Source: Isosphaera sp.
Lineage (GTDB): Bacteria > Planctomycetota > Planctomycetia > Gemmatales > Gemmataceae
Length of the DNA stretch: 55,089 bases
Assembly (NCBI GenBank): GCA_013822345.1
Contig: PNKH01000045.1
Coordinates: 1 to 55,089, forward strand
Direction: 5' to 3'
How positions within the stretch are numbered: position 1 is the first letter of the stretch; every line of letters starts with the position of its first letter. A program made the translations under genes and the position numbers. The notes under the pieces are model-generated. The model saw only the letters and a list, made by a program, of their open reading frames with translations, was not told the origin of the DNA and ran no database searches. Below are positions 16,477 through 26,249 of the stretch, piece by piece.

Positions 16477-19400
16477 GCCGTCCGCCGCGCCGGGTTGGCT
16501 CGACATCGAGGCCGCGGTCGAGGCGTTCGAGTCCGCCCACGCCCGCGCCGGCTCCGCCGACCCGGCCGCGTTCTGCCCCCCGCCCGCCGACCCGCTCCAC
16601 CTCCCGGTGGCGGGCGAGCTGGTCCGGGCCGACCTGGAGTTCGCCGCCCGGGCCGGCCGGCCGAAGCGGCTCGACGACTACCGGGCCGCGTTCCCGGCGC
16701 TGTTCGCGGACCCGGCCGCCCTGGCGGCGGTGGCGTTCGAGGAGTTCCGCCTCCGCTGCCAGGCCGGCGAGCTGGTCGACCCGGACGAGTACCGGTCGCG
16801 GTACGGGGTCGACCCGTCCGGGTGGGCGGCCGGGAAGCGGTCCGAGTCGAACGGGTCCGTCGGGGGGCGGTCGGGGGTGACCCGCCTGCTGGCCGGGCTG
16901 CCGCCGGCGGCGGGGCCGGAGGCCGGGCGGTTCCCGGAGCCGGGGGCCGAGGTGGTCGGGTTCCGGCTGGCGCGGGAGCTGGGACGCGGGGCGTTCGCCC
17001 GGGTGTACCTGGCCGAGCAGGCCGACCTGGCCGGGCGGTTCGTCGCCCTCAAGCTGTCGACGAGACTCGTGGCCGAGGCCCAGACCCTGGCCCGCCTGCA
17101 GCACACGAACATCGTGCCGGTGTACTCGGTCCACCGGGTCGGGCGGTTCCACGCCGTCTGCATGCCGTACCTCGGGGCGGCGACGCTGGCGGACGTCCTG
17201 CACCGGCTCCGGGACCAGGGGTCGGTGCCGGCGACCGCCGAGGGGCTGGTCGGGACCGTGACCGGGCGCCGGGCCGACTCCACCGTCCCGGGAGACGGCG
17301 ACCCGGACCCGGTGCGGCCCGACCCGGGGTACACCGGCCCGCTGGACGCCCTCCGCCGGCGGTCGCACGTCGGGGCGGTGCTGTGGATCGGGGCCGAGCT
17401 GGCGGACGGGCTGGCCCACGCCCACGACCGCGGGGTCGTCCACCGGGACCTGAAGCCGGCCAACGTCCTGCTCACGGACGAGGGCCGGCCGATGCTCCTC
17501 GACTTCAACCTCGCCGCGGACGCCGGCCGGGCCGAGCCGGAGGTCGGGACGGTCGGCGGCACCCCGTCGCACATGGCCCCGGAGCAGTTGGCCGCGCTCG
17601 CCGGCGCGCCGGCCACGGTCGACGCCCGGAGCGACCTCTACGCGCTCGGCGTGATCCTGTACGAGCTGTTGACCGGCCGCCCGCCGCACCCGGTGCCGCC
17701 CGGCCGGTTCCGCGAACAGCTGGCCGAACTCCGGGTCGCCCGGTCGGCGTTACCCCCGCCGGCCCGGGCGGTGAACCCGGCCGTCACCCCGGCGGTGGAC
17801 GCGATCCTGGCGCGGTGCTTGGCCCCGGACCCGGCGGCCCGGTACCCGTCCGCCCGCCACCTCCACGAGGACCTCGCCGCCCACCTCGACGACCGCCCGC
17901 TGCGGCACACCCCCGAGCCGTCCGTCCGGGAGCGGGCGCGGAAGTGGGCCCGGCGGAACCGGTGGGTGAAGTCGGTCCCGTTCCTCGCCGCGGTGCTGCT
18001 GCTCGCCGCCGGACTGGGCGTCGGCGGGTACGTGTACCGCACCCGCCACCTCGAGCGGCAACTGGAGGCGGCGGACGCGGCCGAGACGTACCGGGCGTTC
18101 CGCGAGGAGGCGGCGGCCGCCCGGTTGCGGCTGACCGTCCGCGACCCGGAGCCGTCGCGGCGCGAGGCGGGGGTGCGGGCGGCGCTGGCCGCGGTCGGCC
18201 GGTACGGCATCCCCGACGCCCCGGACTGGGAGGCGGCCCCGCGGTTCGCCCGGCTCGACCCGGACGCCCGGACCGAGGTGCGGGCGGCGGCCGGGGAACT
18301 CCTCGTCCACCTCGCCCGGATGGCGGTGCGCCGGGCCGCGGAGGTCGAGGGGGCGGGGCGGGAGGCCGCGTTCGCCGACGCGGACCGGTGGTGCGCGGCG
18401 GCCGAGCGGGTGTACCCCGACGACCGCGGCCGGGCGACGGCCCGGTGGTACGCCGGCGAGGTGCGGGAGCTGGCCGCCGGGAACCGGGAGGGGAACTTCC
18501 GGAAGCGGCGGCGGGTGCCCGACGGGCCGGCCCCGCTGTACGTCCGGGCGACCGCCGGGTTCGACGCCGGGGACTACCGCGGGGTGGTCGCCCTGCTCCG
18601 GGCGGCCGACCCGGAGGAGGCCCGGAACCCGGTCTACTGGCACCTCCTGGGGCAGTGCCACGACGCCCTCGGGGACGGGCCGGGGGCGGTCGCCTGCTAC
18701 ACCGCCGGGATCGCCCTCCAGCCGGCCGACGGCGACCACTTCTACTTCGGCCGCGGGGCCGCCCACCTGCGGCGGAACGCCTTCCCCGAGGCGGCGGCCG
18801 ACCTCGACGCGGCCCTCAGGCTCCGCCCGGACGACCCGGTCGTGCTGCGGGACCGGGCCCTGGCCCGGCTCGGGCTGAAGGACTACGCGGGGGCCGTCGC
18901 AGACCTGAACCGGTCGGAGGAGCTCGACCCCGGGCACACCCGCGTCTACTTCACCCGGGCGAAGGTGTACGCCCGGTCCGGGGACCCGGCGGCGGCGAGG
19001 CGCCAGGCGGAAGAGGGGCTGAAGAAGACCCCGGGGGACGAGTTGAGCTGGGTCGCCCGGGCGCAGGCCCGCCGGCCCCGCGACCCGGCCGGGGCACTGG
19101 CCGACCTCGACCGGGCGATCGGGCTGAACCCGCAGTCGCTCCACGGGCTGCAGACGAAGGCGAGCGTCCTGGCCGAAGACCTCGGCCGGGTCGCGGACGC
19201 GGTCGCGGTACTCGACCGGCTGGTCGACGCCCACCCGGAGTACGTCCCGGCGCGGGCCGGCCGGGCGGTGCTGAACGCCCGCCTCGGGAGGCGCGACGCC
19301 GCCCACGCCGACGCGGCCGCGGTGCTGGACGGGGAGCCCGCCCCGTTCACCCGGTACCAGGCCGCCGGCGTCTTCGCCCTGACCTCGAAGACGCACCCGG

Positions 19401-19567
19401 ACGACCGGAAGGAGGCCCTCCGGCTCCTCGCCTCGGCCCTGCGCGACAAGGAGGGGCTGGCCCACGTCCCGACCGACCACGACCTCGACCCGGTCCGGTC
19501 GGACCCGGAGTTCGGGAAGTTGGTCGAGGCCGCGCGGGTGCTGGCGGCGGCCCCGGCGAAGCGGTGA
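16463..19567 (+). CDS. Membrane Ser/Thr protein kinase with C-terminal TPR domain
   Basis: A 1034-residue receptor-like kinase. The kinase domain spans about residues 165-480: glycine loop ELGRGAFARVYLA, catalytic Lys197 (VALKLS), HRDLKPANVLL with Asp329, and a variant DFN (347-349) where most kinases have DFG. An insert of about 45 residues lies between the hinge and the catalytic loop. A single transmembrane helix follows (about 507-528), then a region with TPR repeats (about 690-960; units such as VVLRDRALARLGLKDYAGAV). The N-terminal 160 residues resemble the pre-kinase region of planctomycete STKs. It is coupled to the upstream sigma gene. Confidence 0.92.
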   Translation: MRTGEPSAAPGWLDIEAAVEAFESAHARAGSADPAAFCPPPADPLHLPVAGELVRADLEFAARAGRPKRLDDYRAAFPALFADPAALAAVAFEEFRLRCQAGELVDPDEYRSRYGVDPSGWAAGKRSESNGSVGGRSGVTRLLAGLPPAAGPEAGRFPEPGAEVVGFRLARELGRGAFARVYLAEQADLAGRFVALKLSTRLVAEAQTLARLQHTNIVPVYSVHRVGRFHAVCMPYLGAATLADVLHRLRDQGSVPATAEGLVGTVTGRRADSTVPGDGDPDPVRPDPGYTGPLDALRRRSHVGAVLWIGAELADGLAHAHDRGVVHRDLKPANVLLTDEGRPMLLDFNLAADAGRAEPEVGTVGGTPSHMAPEQLAALAGAPATVDARSDLYALGVILYELLTGRPPHPVPPGRFREQLAELRVARSALPPPARAVNPAVTPAVDAILARCLAPDPAARYPSARHLHEDLAAHLDDRPLRHTPEPSVRERARKWARRNRWVKSVPFLAAVLLLAAGLGVGGYVYRTRHLERQLEAADAAETYRAFREEAAAARLRLTVRDPEPSRREAGVRAALAAVGRYGIPDAPDWEAAPRFARLDPDARTEVRAAAGELLVHLARMAVRRAAEVEGAGREAAFADADRWCAAAERVYPDDRGRATARWYAGEVRELAAGNREGNFRKRRRVPDGPAPLYVRATAGFDAGDYRGVVALLRAADPEEARNPVYWHLLGQCHDALGDGPGAVACYTAGIALQPADGDHFYFGRGAAHLRRNAFPEAAADLDAALRLRPDDPVVLRDRALARLGLKDYAGAVADLNRSEELDPGHTRVYFTRAKVYARSGDPAAARRQAEEGLKKTPGDELSWVARAQARRPRDPAGALADLDRAIGLNPQSLHGLQTKASVLAEDLGRVADAVAVLDRLVDAHPEYVPARAGRAVLNARLGRRDAAHADAAAVLDGEPAPFTRYQAAGVFALTSKTHPDDRKEALRLLASALRDKEGLAHVPTDHDLDPVRSDPEFGKLVEAARVLAAAPAKR

Positions 19568-19691
19568 CCGCCCCGCCGCGGTCGAAACCCGAGTACCTTC
19601 ATCCGCCGGGTGGCGGATGGCCGGTGGCGTTCCTGCTCCCGTAGGGTGGGACGTTCGCCCGCCCCGCCCGTGGCCTCCAGGAGACGCTCCC

Positions 19692-21674
19692 GTGGCGAAC
19701 CGCACCCGACTCGGGCTGGAGTCGCTCGAACTCCGGACGGTCCCCACCACCTTCGGGCTGCCGTGGGCCGACCCGACCCGGCTGACCATCAGCTTCGCCC
19801 CGGACGGCACCCCGGTCGCCGGCCGCACCTCCGACCTGTTCTCCAGCCTGAACCAGGACCGCTCCCCGGACGAGTGGCAGCGGGACGTGCTGCGGGCGTT
19901 CTACACCTGGTCCAGCCGGACCAACTTCGACGTCGCCGTGGTCCCGGACGGCGGGGCGGCCTTCGGCACCCCCGGGCGGCTCCAGGGCGACCCCCGGTTC
20001 GGGGACGTCCGGGTCGGCGGGAACCGGCTCACCCCGGACGTGCTGGCCGTCACCTCCCCGCCCGACCCGGCGCTCGCCGGCACCCTCGCCGGGGACGTGT
20101 TCGTGAACACCAACTACCGGTTCAAGGACACCCCCTACGACCTGTACTCCGTCCTGCTGCACGAGGCCGGGCACGCGTTCGGGCTGCCCCACAGCGCCGA
20201 CCCGAACTCGCCCATGTTCCCGCGGTTCAACAACACCCGGACCGGGCTGACGGCCGCCGACGTGACCGCGATCCAGACGCTGTACGGCCCGCGGCAGGAC
20301 GACCGGTTCGAGGGGGCGGCCGGGAACGGGACGATCGCCACCGCGTCCGCCGTCCCGGTCCCGACCGGGTACACCGGGGCCACCCCGCTGCTGGCCTTCG
20401 CCGACGTCAAGACGGCCGGCGACGCGGACGTGTTCTGGTTCGACACCGTCCCCGGCCGGGACGACGACCACAACGTCACGATCCGGGTGCAGTCGAGCGG
20501 GCTGAGCCTGCTCGCCCCGAAGGTGACGGTGTTCTGGCTGGAGAACGGCGTCCCGAAGGAGGTGGCGAACGTCAAGGCGGACTCCGCCCACTACACCGGG
20601 GCCACCCTGGAGGTGACGTTCGACGGGAAGGACGACGACGACGGCACCACCCGCCGGTACTTCGTCCGGGTCGAGGCGTCGGAGGACGGGCCGTTCAAGA
20701 CCGGGCGGTACGCCGTGGCCGTCACCTTCGACGGGGTGTCGACGGTGCCGCCGGCGAACCTCGGGGCGGTGATCGCCGGCCCGTACCAGGCGCTCGGGGC
20801 GGACGACCTGGCGGCCCTGCTGCGGAACCCGACCGGGGCGCTGGTGAACCGGGACGGCGGGACGAACGAGACGCCCGCGACGGCGACCGCGCTCGGCCCG
20901 ACCACGGCGTTCAACGGGGCGAGCCGGTCCGAGGCGGTCGGCAGCCTGGCCTCCGCGGCCGACGTCGACGTGTACCGGGTGACGGCGCCCGCCGGCGGGC
21001 CGAAGGTGCTGACGGTGAACGCGTGGGCGCTGCCGGGCCAGGCCGCCCGCCCGCGGGTCGAGGTGTTCGACGCGGCCGGGGGGCGGGTGCCGGCCGAGGT
21101 GCTGGTGAACGACGGCGGGGCGTACACCGTCCAGGCGGCCGGGCTGTCCGCGGGGGCGGCGTACTTCGTCCGGGTGGCCGGCACCGGGGCGGCCGGGAAC
21201 TACTACCTGACCGCCGACTTCGGTGCGGTGGCGACGGACGTGCGGACGTTCGCGGAAGGGCCGCTCCCCGCCGGCGTCACCCGGACCGACACCCTGTACG
21301 TCGGCCAGGCACAACTGTTCCACTTCGCGCTGACGGCGGACGCGGCCGGCGTCCCGCCGGGCGCGACGGTGACGGTTCGGGTCATCGGGCCGTCCGGCAC
21401 GTTCGTGCTGACCGCGACCGCCGGGGAGACGGTGTCGCTGCCGGCGGTGCTGCTGCGGCCGGGTGAGTATCGGGTGGAGTTCACCGCGACCGGGTCGGCG
21501 GTGCCGGTGACGTTCCGGCTGCGGGGGAACCGGGTGACCGACCCGGTCGGCCCGGTGGCCGAGGACGTGAGCCTGCTGGTGGAGTACAAGGACCCGGACC
21601 GCCCGGACCGGTTCCGGTACCCCGACGACTTCCTCTCCATCGACCCGTTCTACTGGGTCCCGGGCCTGATCTGA
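19692..21674 (+). CDS. Matrixin-like exported metalloprotease with LELR motif
   Basis: A 660-residue protein starting NRTRLGLESLELRTVPT, the planctomycete 'LE.R..P' N-terminal motif. The protease domain (about 20-215) contains the metzincin zinc site HEAGHAFGLPH (His157, Glu158, His161, His167) and SPMF as the likely Met-turn, typical of peptidase family M10. Downstream are two or three beta-sandwich segments (about 220-355, 390-510, 515-640) with the pattern DVDVYRVTAPAGG and AYFVRVAG of pre-peptidase C-terminal domains. It probably acts outside the cell. Start is GTG. Substrate unknown. Confidence 0.85.
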   Translation: MANRTRLGLESLELRTVPTTFGLPWADPTRLTISFAPDGTPVAGRTSDLFSSLNQDRSPDEWQRDVLRAFYTWSSRTNFDVAVVPDGGAAFGTPGRLQGDPRFGDVRVGGNRLTPDVLAVTSPPDPALAGTLAGDVFVNTNYRFKDTPYDLYSVLLHEAGHAFGLPHSADPNSPMFPRFNNTRTGLTAADVTAIQTLYGPRQDDRFEGAAGNGTIATASAVPVPTGYTGATPLLAFADVKTAGDADVFWFDTVPGRDDDHNVTIRVQSSGLSLLAPKVTVFWLENGVPKEVANVKADSAHYTGATLEVTFDGKDDDDGTTRRYFVRVEASEDGPFKTGRYAVAVTFDGVSTVPPANLGAVIAGPYQALGADDLAALLRNPTGALVNRDGGTNETPATATALGPTTAFNGASRSEAVGSLASAADVDVYRVTAPAGGPKVLTVNAWALPGQAARPRVEVFDAAGGRVPAEVLVNDGGAYTVQAAGLSAGAAYFVRVAGTGAAGNYYLTADFGAVATDVRTFAEGPLPAGVTRTDTLYVGQAQLFHFALTADAAGVPPGATVTVRVIGPSGTFVLTATAGETVSLPAVLLRPGEYRVEFTATGSAVPVTFRLRGNRVTDPVGPVAEDVSLLVEYKDPDRPDRFRYPDDFLSIDPFYWVPGLI

Positions 21675-21861
21675 CCGGTGGCGTTCCCGGCCGCCGGACC
21701 CAGACCAGCCCGAGCGAGTCGACGGCCGCGGACCGCGCGCGGCCGGGCAGAGGTGCGGGCGGGGACTGGTGGACCCGCCCCCCGCACCCGCCAGCGGCGG
21801 GCCCGGGCTCGCCCGGGCCGGCGCCGGCGGCGCGGGGCAAGGCCGCCGGACCAACCGCGGC
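21675..21861. other. Convergent intergenic gap without a large palindrome
   Basis: 187 bases between two convergent genes. It contains only short GC-rich self-complementary stretches such as GCCCGGGCTCGCCCGGGC near 21800; no gene and no long inverted repeat is seen. Confidence 0.5.
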
Positions 21862-24390
21862 TCACCTCCCCTTCTCGCGCGGCGGCGGGGCCTCGTCCGC
21901 CGGCGGCTTCGGGTCCGGCTTCTTCTCCGCCTCGACCTTCGGGGCCTCCGCGTCGAGCCGCCCGGCGATGTTCTCGCCCCCGGCCCGGGTCGCCATCGCC
22001 AACAGCAGGTCCGGCTTGATGTCCCCGGGGATCCACCGGACCGTCCCGTCGGCCATCAGGGCGAACGTCCCGACCCTCCCGTCCGGGTGGGTGTGCCGGA
22101 ACCCGCGCATCGGGTCGGCCGGGTCGAGCCCGCGGACCGTCGCCCCGCCGCCGGCGATCCACGGCTGCGACAGCCCCGGCGGGGTCTGCAGCAGGTAGAT
22201 GGTGTTCTCCAGCCCGTCCGCCACCTCCCCCACCTTCGACCCCCAGTCGTACCCGGTGATCCCGACCTTCTTCGCGTTCTCCGGGGCGGCCGGGTCGAGC
22301 CGGGCGGCGTCCAGCCCGACCCCGGCGACGGCGACGTAGTTCGTCCCCCCGAGCACCCGCCCGGCGGCCACCGCCGGGGAGGTCGCCCGCCACGACCCTT
22401 CCGGGTACGTCGAGACGAGCAACTCCGGTACCCACGCCTCCCCGGCCGCAAGGTTCGGGCCGTCCGCCGACCACGCCTGCCGGCGGTCGATCGTCTTCCC
22501 GAGCGCCTCCCGCCCGAGGTACGGGAGGAGCTCGGCGAAGAAGCTCACCCGGGTCGCCGGCGGGTACCGCAGCCCCATCCGGGCGATGTCCCCCGGCGGG
22601 CGGTCGGCGGTCCCGCGGGGGAACTCGTTGGTCGCCTCGACCCGCCTCCGGACGGCGTCCGCCAGGGCGTGGTACGACCGGTCCGACGCGAACACCGCCA
22701 GCTTCCCGCGCAGGGTGTTCGCCGCCCCGACCAGCCGCGGCTCGACCCGCGACCGGTACGTCTCCCCGTTCCAGTTCAGCACCACCGCCAGGTTGACCGT
22801 GTCGTCCGTCTTGGTCAGCTCCAGGTACGACGGGAGGACCGGCGGGGCGTCCGGGTCCTTCTCCTTCGGCGGGTCCACCCCGGGCACCGGCACGTCCGGC
22901 GGGAAGACGCCGGGCTGCTCCCGCCCGCCCTTCCCGACCGGCCGGCCCGGGTCGTCCCCGCCCGGGACGGCCGGGACGACGCCCCCGGGGTCGGTGCCCG
23001 GCACGGTCGGCGGGGCCCCGCTGGCGGTCAGGTTGCGGAACTCGACCGGGGTGTTCAGGTACACCGACGCGAGCGGGGCGGCGAGGGTCAGGCCCGGGAC
23101 GAGGTGCTCCTTCACCGCCTCGAACGCGGCCGTGTCCGAGTCCATCACCACCCGGACGGTGGCCGACAGGTGGGCGGTGCTGAACCCGTTCAGGGCCAGC
23201 CCGACGGCCTTCGCCCGGGACAGGACCGGGTCGAGGACGGCGAGGGCCGGCTGGTAGTCCGGCTTGACCGCCTTCGGGTCGTACCGGCCGGCCAGGTACG
23301 CCTCGGCGTACACCACCGCCGGCGGGGCCGGGGCCTCGGCCCCGAGGTCGCGGAGGGCGGACTTCAGCGGCGGGGCGACGGACAGGTACAGCGGCTCCTT
23401 CGCCTGGGCCTGGTCGGAGGTCGGGGTGAGGGACGACCGGAACTTCGGCAGCCCCTGGTCGTCGAGCCCGGCCAGGAACCCCTCCAGCCGGGCGAGGTCG
23501 CCGACCAGGACGTGCTGGGTGTCGTACACGCACAGCCCGACGACCCGGGCCGGCGGGGCCTTCGCCGGGTCGGCCGGCGGGCGGTCGAACAGCTCCCCGA
23601 ACAGCGACGGGAAGTGGAGGGCGTGGCCGACCGCGGTGGCGAACGGGTTCGACTTGAATGTGTACAGCCTGAACTTCTTCTTCCCGACGATCGCCGGGGC
23701 GGTGTGCGGGGCCATCCCGGCGACCACGTCCTTCTCGTCCACCGGGGCCTTCAGCCGGATCACCCCGAACGGGTCCCGGGCGGGCCCGACGGCGGCGTGG
23801 TAGTACACCGCGACCTGGTCGGTGCCGAGCCCGAACGACGCGCGGAACATGTCCTCGGTGGTCCGGTCGAACAGGAACCGGGCCGGGGTCTGGCGGAGCC
23901 GGTCGACGTCGAACCGGCCGACCGCGACCGTCTCCGGCGGCAGCAGGTTGCTCGCCTCCTTGTCGCTCGCGGGCGGCCCCGACTTCACCGGCGTCACGCC
24001 CGTGTCATCCGGCTTCTTGTCGTCCTTGTCCTTCTTCTCTTCCGGGACCGGGGGCGGGGGCGGATACCTGCCCGGCGGGTTCGGCTTCTTGGGCTTCCCG
24101 TCCCCGCCGATGAACGAGTACGCGGCGAACCCGAGGACCGCGACGGCCAGCACCCCGGCGACGACCGCCACCAGCTTCTTCTTGCTCTTCGCCCCGCCGG
24201 CCGCGGCCGCCTTCTTCTTGTCTTTCTTCTCGGCCTTCCCGGCCTCCGGCTTGGCGACCCCGCCGGCCGGGGCCTCGACCTTGAACCGGTACTTGCACTT
24301 CGGGCACTCGATCTTGGTCCCGATCAGCTCCTCGCCCTTGACCGGGACCTGGTGCTCGCAGCTCGGGCACGGGACCTTGAAGCTGGCCAT
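21862..24390 (-). CDS. Large zinc-ribbon membrane protein with DUF1559-like C-terminus
   Basis: An 842-residue protein. Residues 1-36 form a zinc ribbon (CPSC near 8-11, CPKC near 30-33). A Lys/Ala-rich stretch leads to one transmembrane helix (about 73-93), then a Pro/Lys linker and a large domain that should be extracytoplasmic. Its C-terminal third carries GGTNYVAVAGVG, NTIYLLQTPPG and HPDGRVGTFALMADGTVRWI, the pattern of DUF1559/H-X9-DG proteins. The middle contains repeated VGRFDVDRLR- and AVVYAEAYLAG-type segments of unknown nature. ATG 24390 directly precedes the ribbon. Possibly a cell-envelope assembly or pseudopilin-like factor; not established. Confidence 0.75.
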   Translation of the reverse strand: MASFKVPCPSCEHQVPVKGEELIGTKIECPKCKYRFKVEAPAGGVAKPEAGKAEKKDKKKAAAAGGAKSKKKLVAVVAGVLAVAVLGFAAYSFIGGDGKPKKPNPPGRYPPPPPVPEEKKDKDDKKPDDTGVTPVKSGPPASDKEASNLLPPETVAVGRFDVDRLRQTPARFLFDRTTEDMFRASFGLGTDQVAVYYHAAVGPARDPFGVIRLKAPVDEKDVVAGMAPHTAPAIVGKKKFRLYTFKSNPFATAVGHALHFPSLFGELFDRPPADPAKAPPARVVGLCVYDTQHVLVGDLARLEGFLAGLDDQGLPKFRSSLTPTSDQAQAKEPLYLSVAPPLKSALRDLGAEAPAPPAVVYAEAYLAGRYDPKAVKPDYQPALAVLDPVLSRAKAVGLALNGFSTAHLSATVRVVMDSDTAAFEAVKEHLVPGLTLAAPLASVYLNTPVEFRNLTASGAPPTVPGTDPGGVVPAVPGGDDPGRPVGKGGREQPGVFPPDVPVPGVDPPKEKDPDAPPVLPSYLELTKTDDTVNLAVVLNWNGETYRSRVEPRLVGAANTLRGKLAVFASDRSYHALADAVRRRVEATNEFPRGTADRPPGDIARMGLRYPPATRVSFFAELLPYLGREALGKTIDRRQAWSADGPNLAAGEAWVPELLVSTYPEGSWRATSPAVAAGRVLGGTNYVAVAGVGLDAARLDPAAPENAKKVGITGYDWGSKVGEVADGLENTIYLLQTPPGLSQPWIAGGGATVRGLDPADPMRGFRHTHPDGRVGTFALMADGTVRWIPGDIKPDLLLAMATRAGGENIAGRLDAEAPKVEAEKKPDPKPPADEAPPPREKGR

Positions 24391-24729
24391 GTCGGCTCCC
24401 ACGGGCGGCGGGGCGGGTCCAAGTTTTCATCCTAGCGGGTGACGTTCGCGGGGGGCAAAGGGAATCCCGATCGGTCCGAGCCGGAAGCGTGAGCGACGGT
24501 TCGGCGGAGACCGTCGCTCACGCTTCCGGCTCGGACGGTGCATCGGCGAGACCGACCCCCGGCCGCGTCCGGTCCGGTGGTGGCCCCCGGGGACCCGGCG
24601 GGTCGCGCGGGGCGGCCCGCCGGCCGGCGGCGGCGGAACGGTGTTTTTTTCTTCATTCCGCCGCCCGCGCCACTATCCTGTACCGAGTCGCCGCCGGCCC
24701 CCGGGCCGGTGCCGCGGAGCACCCGCACC
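24391..24729. other. Divergent intergenic region
   Basis: 339 bases between divergent genes. It holds the 63-base palindrome at 24474-24536, a GC-rich stretch with CCGCCGGCCGGCGG, a T run (24643-24650), and a -10-like TATCCT at 24674-24679 that may serve the hydrolase gene. No gene is seen. Confidence 0.6.
24474..24536. repeat. Palindrome, GCGTGAGCGACGG family, copy 1
   Basis: Perfect 27-base arms (24474-24500 and 24510-24536) around a 9-base loop. The arm contains CCGGAAGCGTGAGCGACGGT. A sister copy is at 33696-33764. It lies in a divergent promoter region, so it is not placed as a terminator here. Confidence 0.9.
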
Positions 24730-25578
24730 ATGTCCTCCCCGATCGACGGCCTGTTCGACCGCCTCCGCCCCCGCCGGTACGGCCGGAAGCAGCCGCTGGT
24801 CCTAATCAACGGGCTGGCCGAGCAGGCCGAGTCGTGGTACCGGAACCGGAAGTTCTGGGGCCGGTTCTTCGAGGTCCACACCCCGAACATCCTGGCGTAC
24901 GAGGGCGACGCCCTGCACCGGAGGCTGGCGGCCAAGGAGCCGGTCACCGTCGACTACCTGGTCGCCCAGCTCCACACCTACCTCGACCAGTTCGTCCAGA
25001 CCCCGCCGTACCACCTCGTGTCGAGCAGCCTGGGCGGGAAGGTGGCGGTCGAGTTCGCCGCCCGGTACCCGAACCTCGTCTCCCGGATGGTGCTCCTGTG
25101 CCCGTCCGGGATGGGGGACAAGGAGCGGCTGCCGATCATGGAGGGGGTCGTCGGGCGGGACGCCCACGCGATGGTCCGGAGCGTGTTCCACAAGCCCCGG
25201 CTCGCCGACCGGGAGTTGCTCCGGTACTACAAGTCGAAGTTCGCCAGCAAGCGGTGGAAGCTCGGGTTCATCAAGACCGTCCGCGGGACCCTGGAGCACA
25301 CCGTCCGCGGCCGGCTCAAGGAGATCGCCTGCCCGACCCTGCTGGTGACCGCCGCCCAGGACAAGATCTGCTGTCCGGCGACGGCCGAGGAGGCGGCCCG
25401 GGACCTGCCGCAGGGGCACTTCCACAAGGTCGCCCGGTGCGGGCACGCCCCGCAGATCGAAAAGCCGGCCAAGATCAACCGGCTGGTCGCCCACTTCCTG
25501 ACCTCGCCGCGGCCGACCGCCCGCCCGTCGTGGACCCAGCTCCTCCTCGTCAAACCCACCCGAGCCACCCCCAAATGA
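24730..25578 (+). CDS. Alpha/beta hydrolase
   Basis: A 282-residue soluble alpha/beta-hydrolase. The strand-loop LVLINGLA (about 23-30), nucleophile elbow VSSSLGGK (Ser100 in S-x-S-x-G form), acid in TAAQDKICCP and His in RCGHAPQIEKP complete a credible triad. The layout resembles the esterase/haloperoxidase-like group. Its stop overlaps the methyltransferase start by 4 bases and a GH3 gene follows, suggesting a common pathway involving acyl compounds or lipids (inference). The start ATG is at 24730; the upstream open frame is non-coding in character. Confidence 0.82.
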   Translation: MSSPIDGLFDRLRPRRYGRKQPLVLINGLAEQAESWYRNRKFWGRFFEVHTPNILAYEGDALHRRLAAKEPVTVDYLVAQLHTYLDQFVQTPPYHLVSSSLGGKVAVEFAARYPNLVSRMVLLCPSGMGDKERLPIMEGVVGRDAHAMVRSVFHKPRLADRELLRYYKSKFASKRWKLGFIKTVRGTLEHTVRGRLKEIACPTLLVTAAQDKICCPATAEEAARDLPQGHFHKVARCGHAPQIEKPAKINRLVAHFLTSPRPTARPSWTQLLLVKPTRATPK

Positions 25579-26249
25579 CGCCCGAGACCCCCGCCGCGGA
25601 CCCGAAGAGCAATCCCAACCCGCCGCCCGGCGAGCCCGGGTCCGGGGCCGCGCCGCGCGGGCCGGACTGGTGGCTGATGATGAAGGCGTTCCTCACCCAG
25701 GGGCGGAAGATCGCCTCGTTCGCCCCGTCGTCCGGGTTCATGGCCCGGAAGATGATCGACGGGATCGACTGGGAGCAGGCCCGGTGCGTGGTCGAGCTCG
25801 GGGCCGGGACCGGGCCGATCACCGCCCAACTCGTGAAGCGGCTCCGCCCGCACACCCGGGCCGTCGTGATCGAGCTCGACCCGACCCTGTGCGGCCGGCT
25901 CCAGGCCCGGTTCGCCGGGGTGCCGAACCTGGACGTGATCCAGGGGGACGCGACCCGGTTCGACGCGTACCTGGCCGAGCGCGGCATCCCGCAGGTCGAC
26001 CACGTCCTGTCCGGGCTGCCGCTCCCGTCGTTCCCGGCCGACCTCCGGGACGCGGTGCTGGAGACGTCGGCCCGGTCCCTGGCCCCCGGCGGGACGTTCC
26101 GCCAGCTGACCGTGATGCCGCTGGTCTACTACCGGATGTACGCCCGGTACTTCGACGACGTCCGGTTCCGGTTCTGCCCGTGGAACCTGCCGCCCGGCGG
26201 GGTGTACGTGTGCCGCGGGTTCCGGGGCGGGGCCGTCCCGGCGAAGTAG
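25575..26249 (+). CDS. SAM-dependent methyltransferase, phospholipid N-methyltransferase-like
   Basis: A 224-residue class I methyltransferase. Motif I is VVELGAGTGPITAQL, the acidic loop VVIELDP binds SAM ribose, and VIQGDATRF is motif III. HVLSGLPLPSFP replaces the NPPY-type motif and is characteristic of COG3963 (PmtA-like phospholipid N-methyltransferases); the preceding FLTQGRKIASFAPSSGFMA also fits this group. It probably methylates a lipid headgroup such as phosphatidylethanolamine, but the substrate is not proven. It is translationally coupled to the hydrolase, and its TAG stop overlaps the palindrome that begins at 26249. Confidence 0.78.
   Translation: MTPETPAADPKSNPNPPPGEPGSGAAPRGPDWWLMMKAFLTQGRKIASFAPSSGFMARKMIDGIDWEQARCVVELGAGTGPITAQLVKRLRPHTRAVVIELDPTLCGRLQARFAGVPNLDVIQGDATRFDAYLAERGIPQVDHVLSGLPLPSFPADLRDAVLETSARSLAPGGTFRQLTVMPLVYYRMYARYFDDVRFRFCPWNLPPGGVYVCRGFRGGAVPAK

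Noticed and set aside
24643-24650. T run after a GC-rich stretch as an intrinsic terminator
   Set aside because: No plus-strand gene lies upstream; the adjacent gene is transcribed away on the minus strand, so promoter DNA is more likely.
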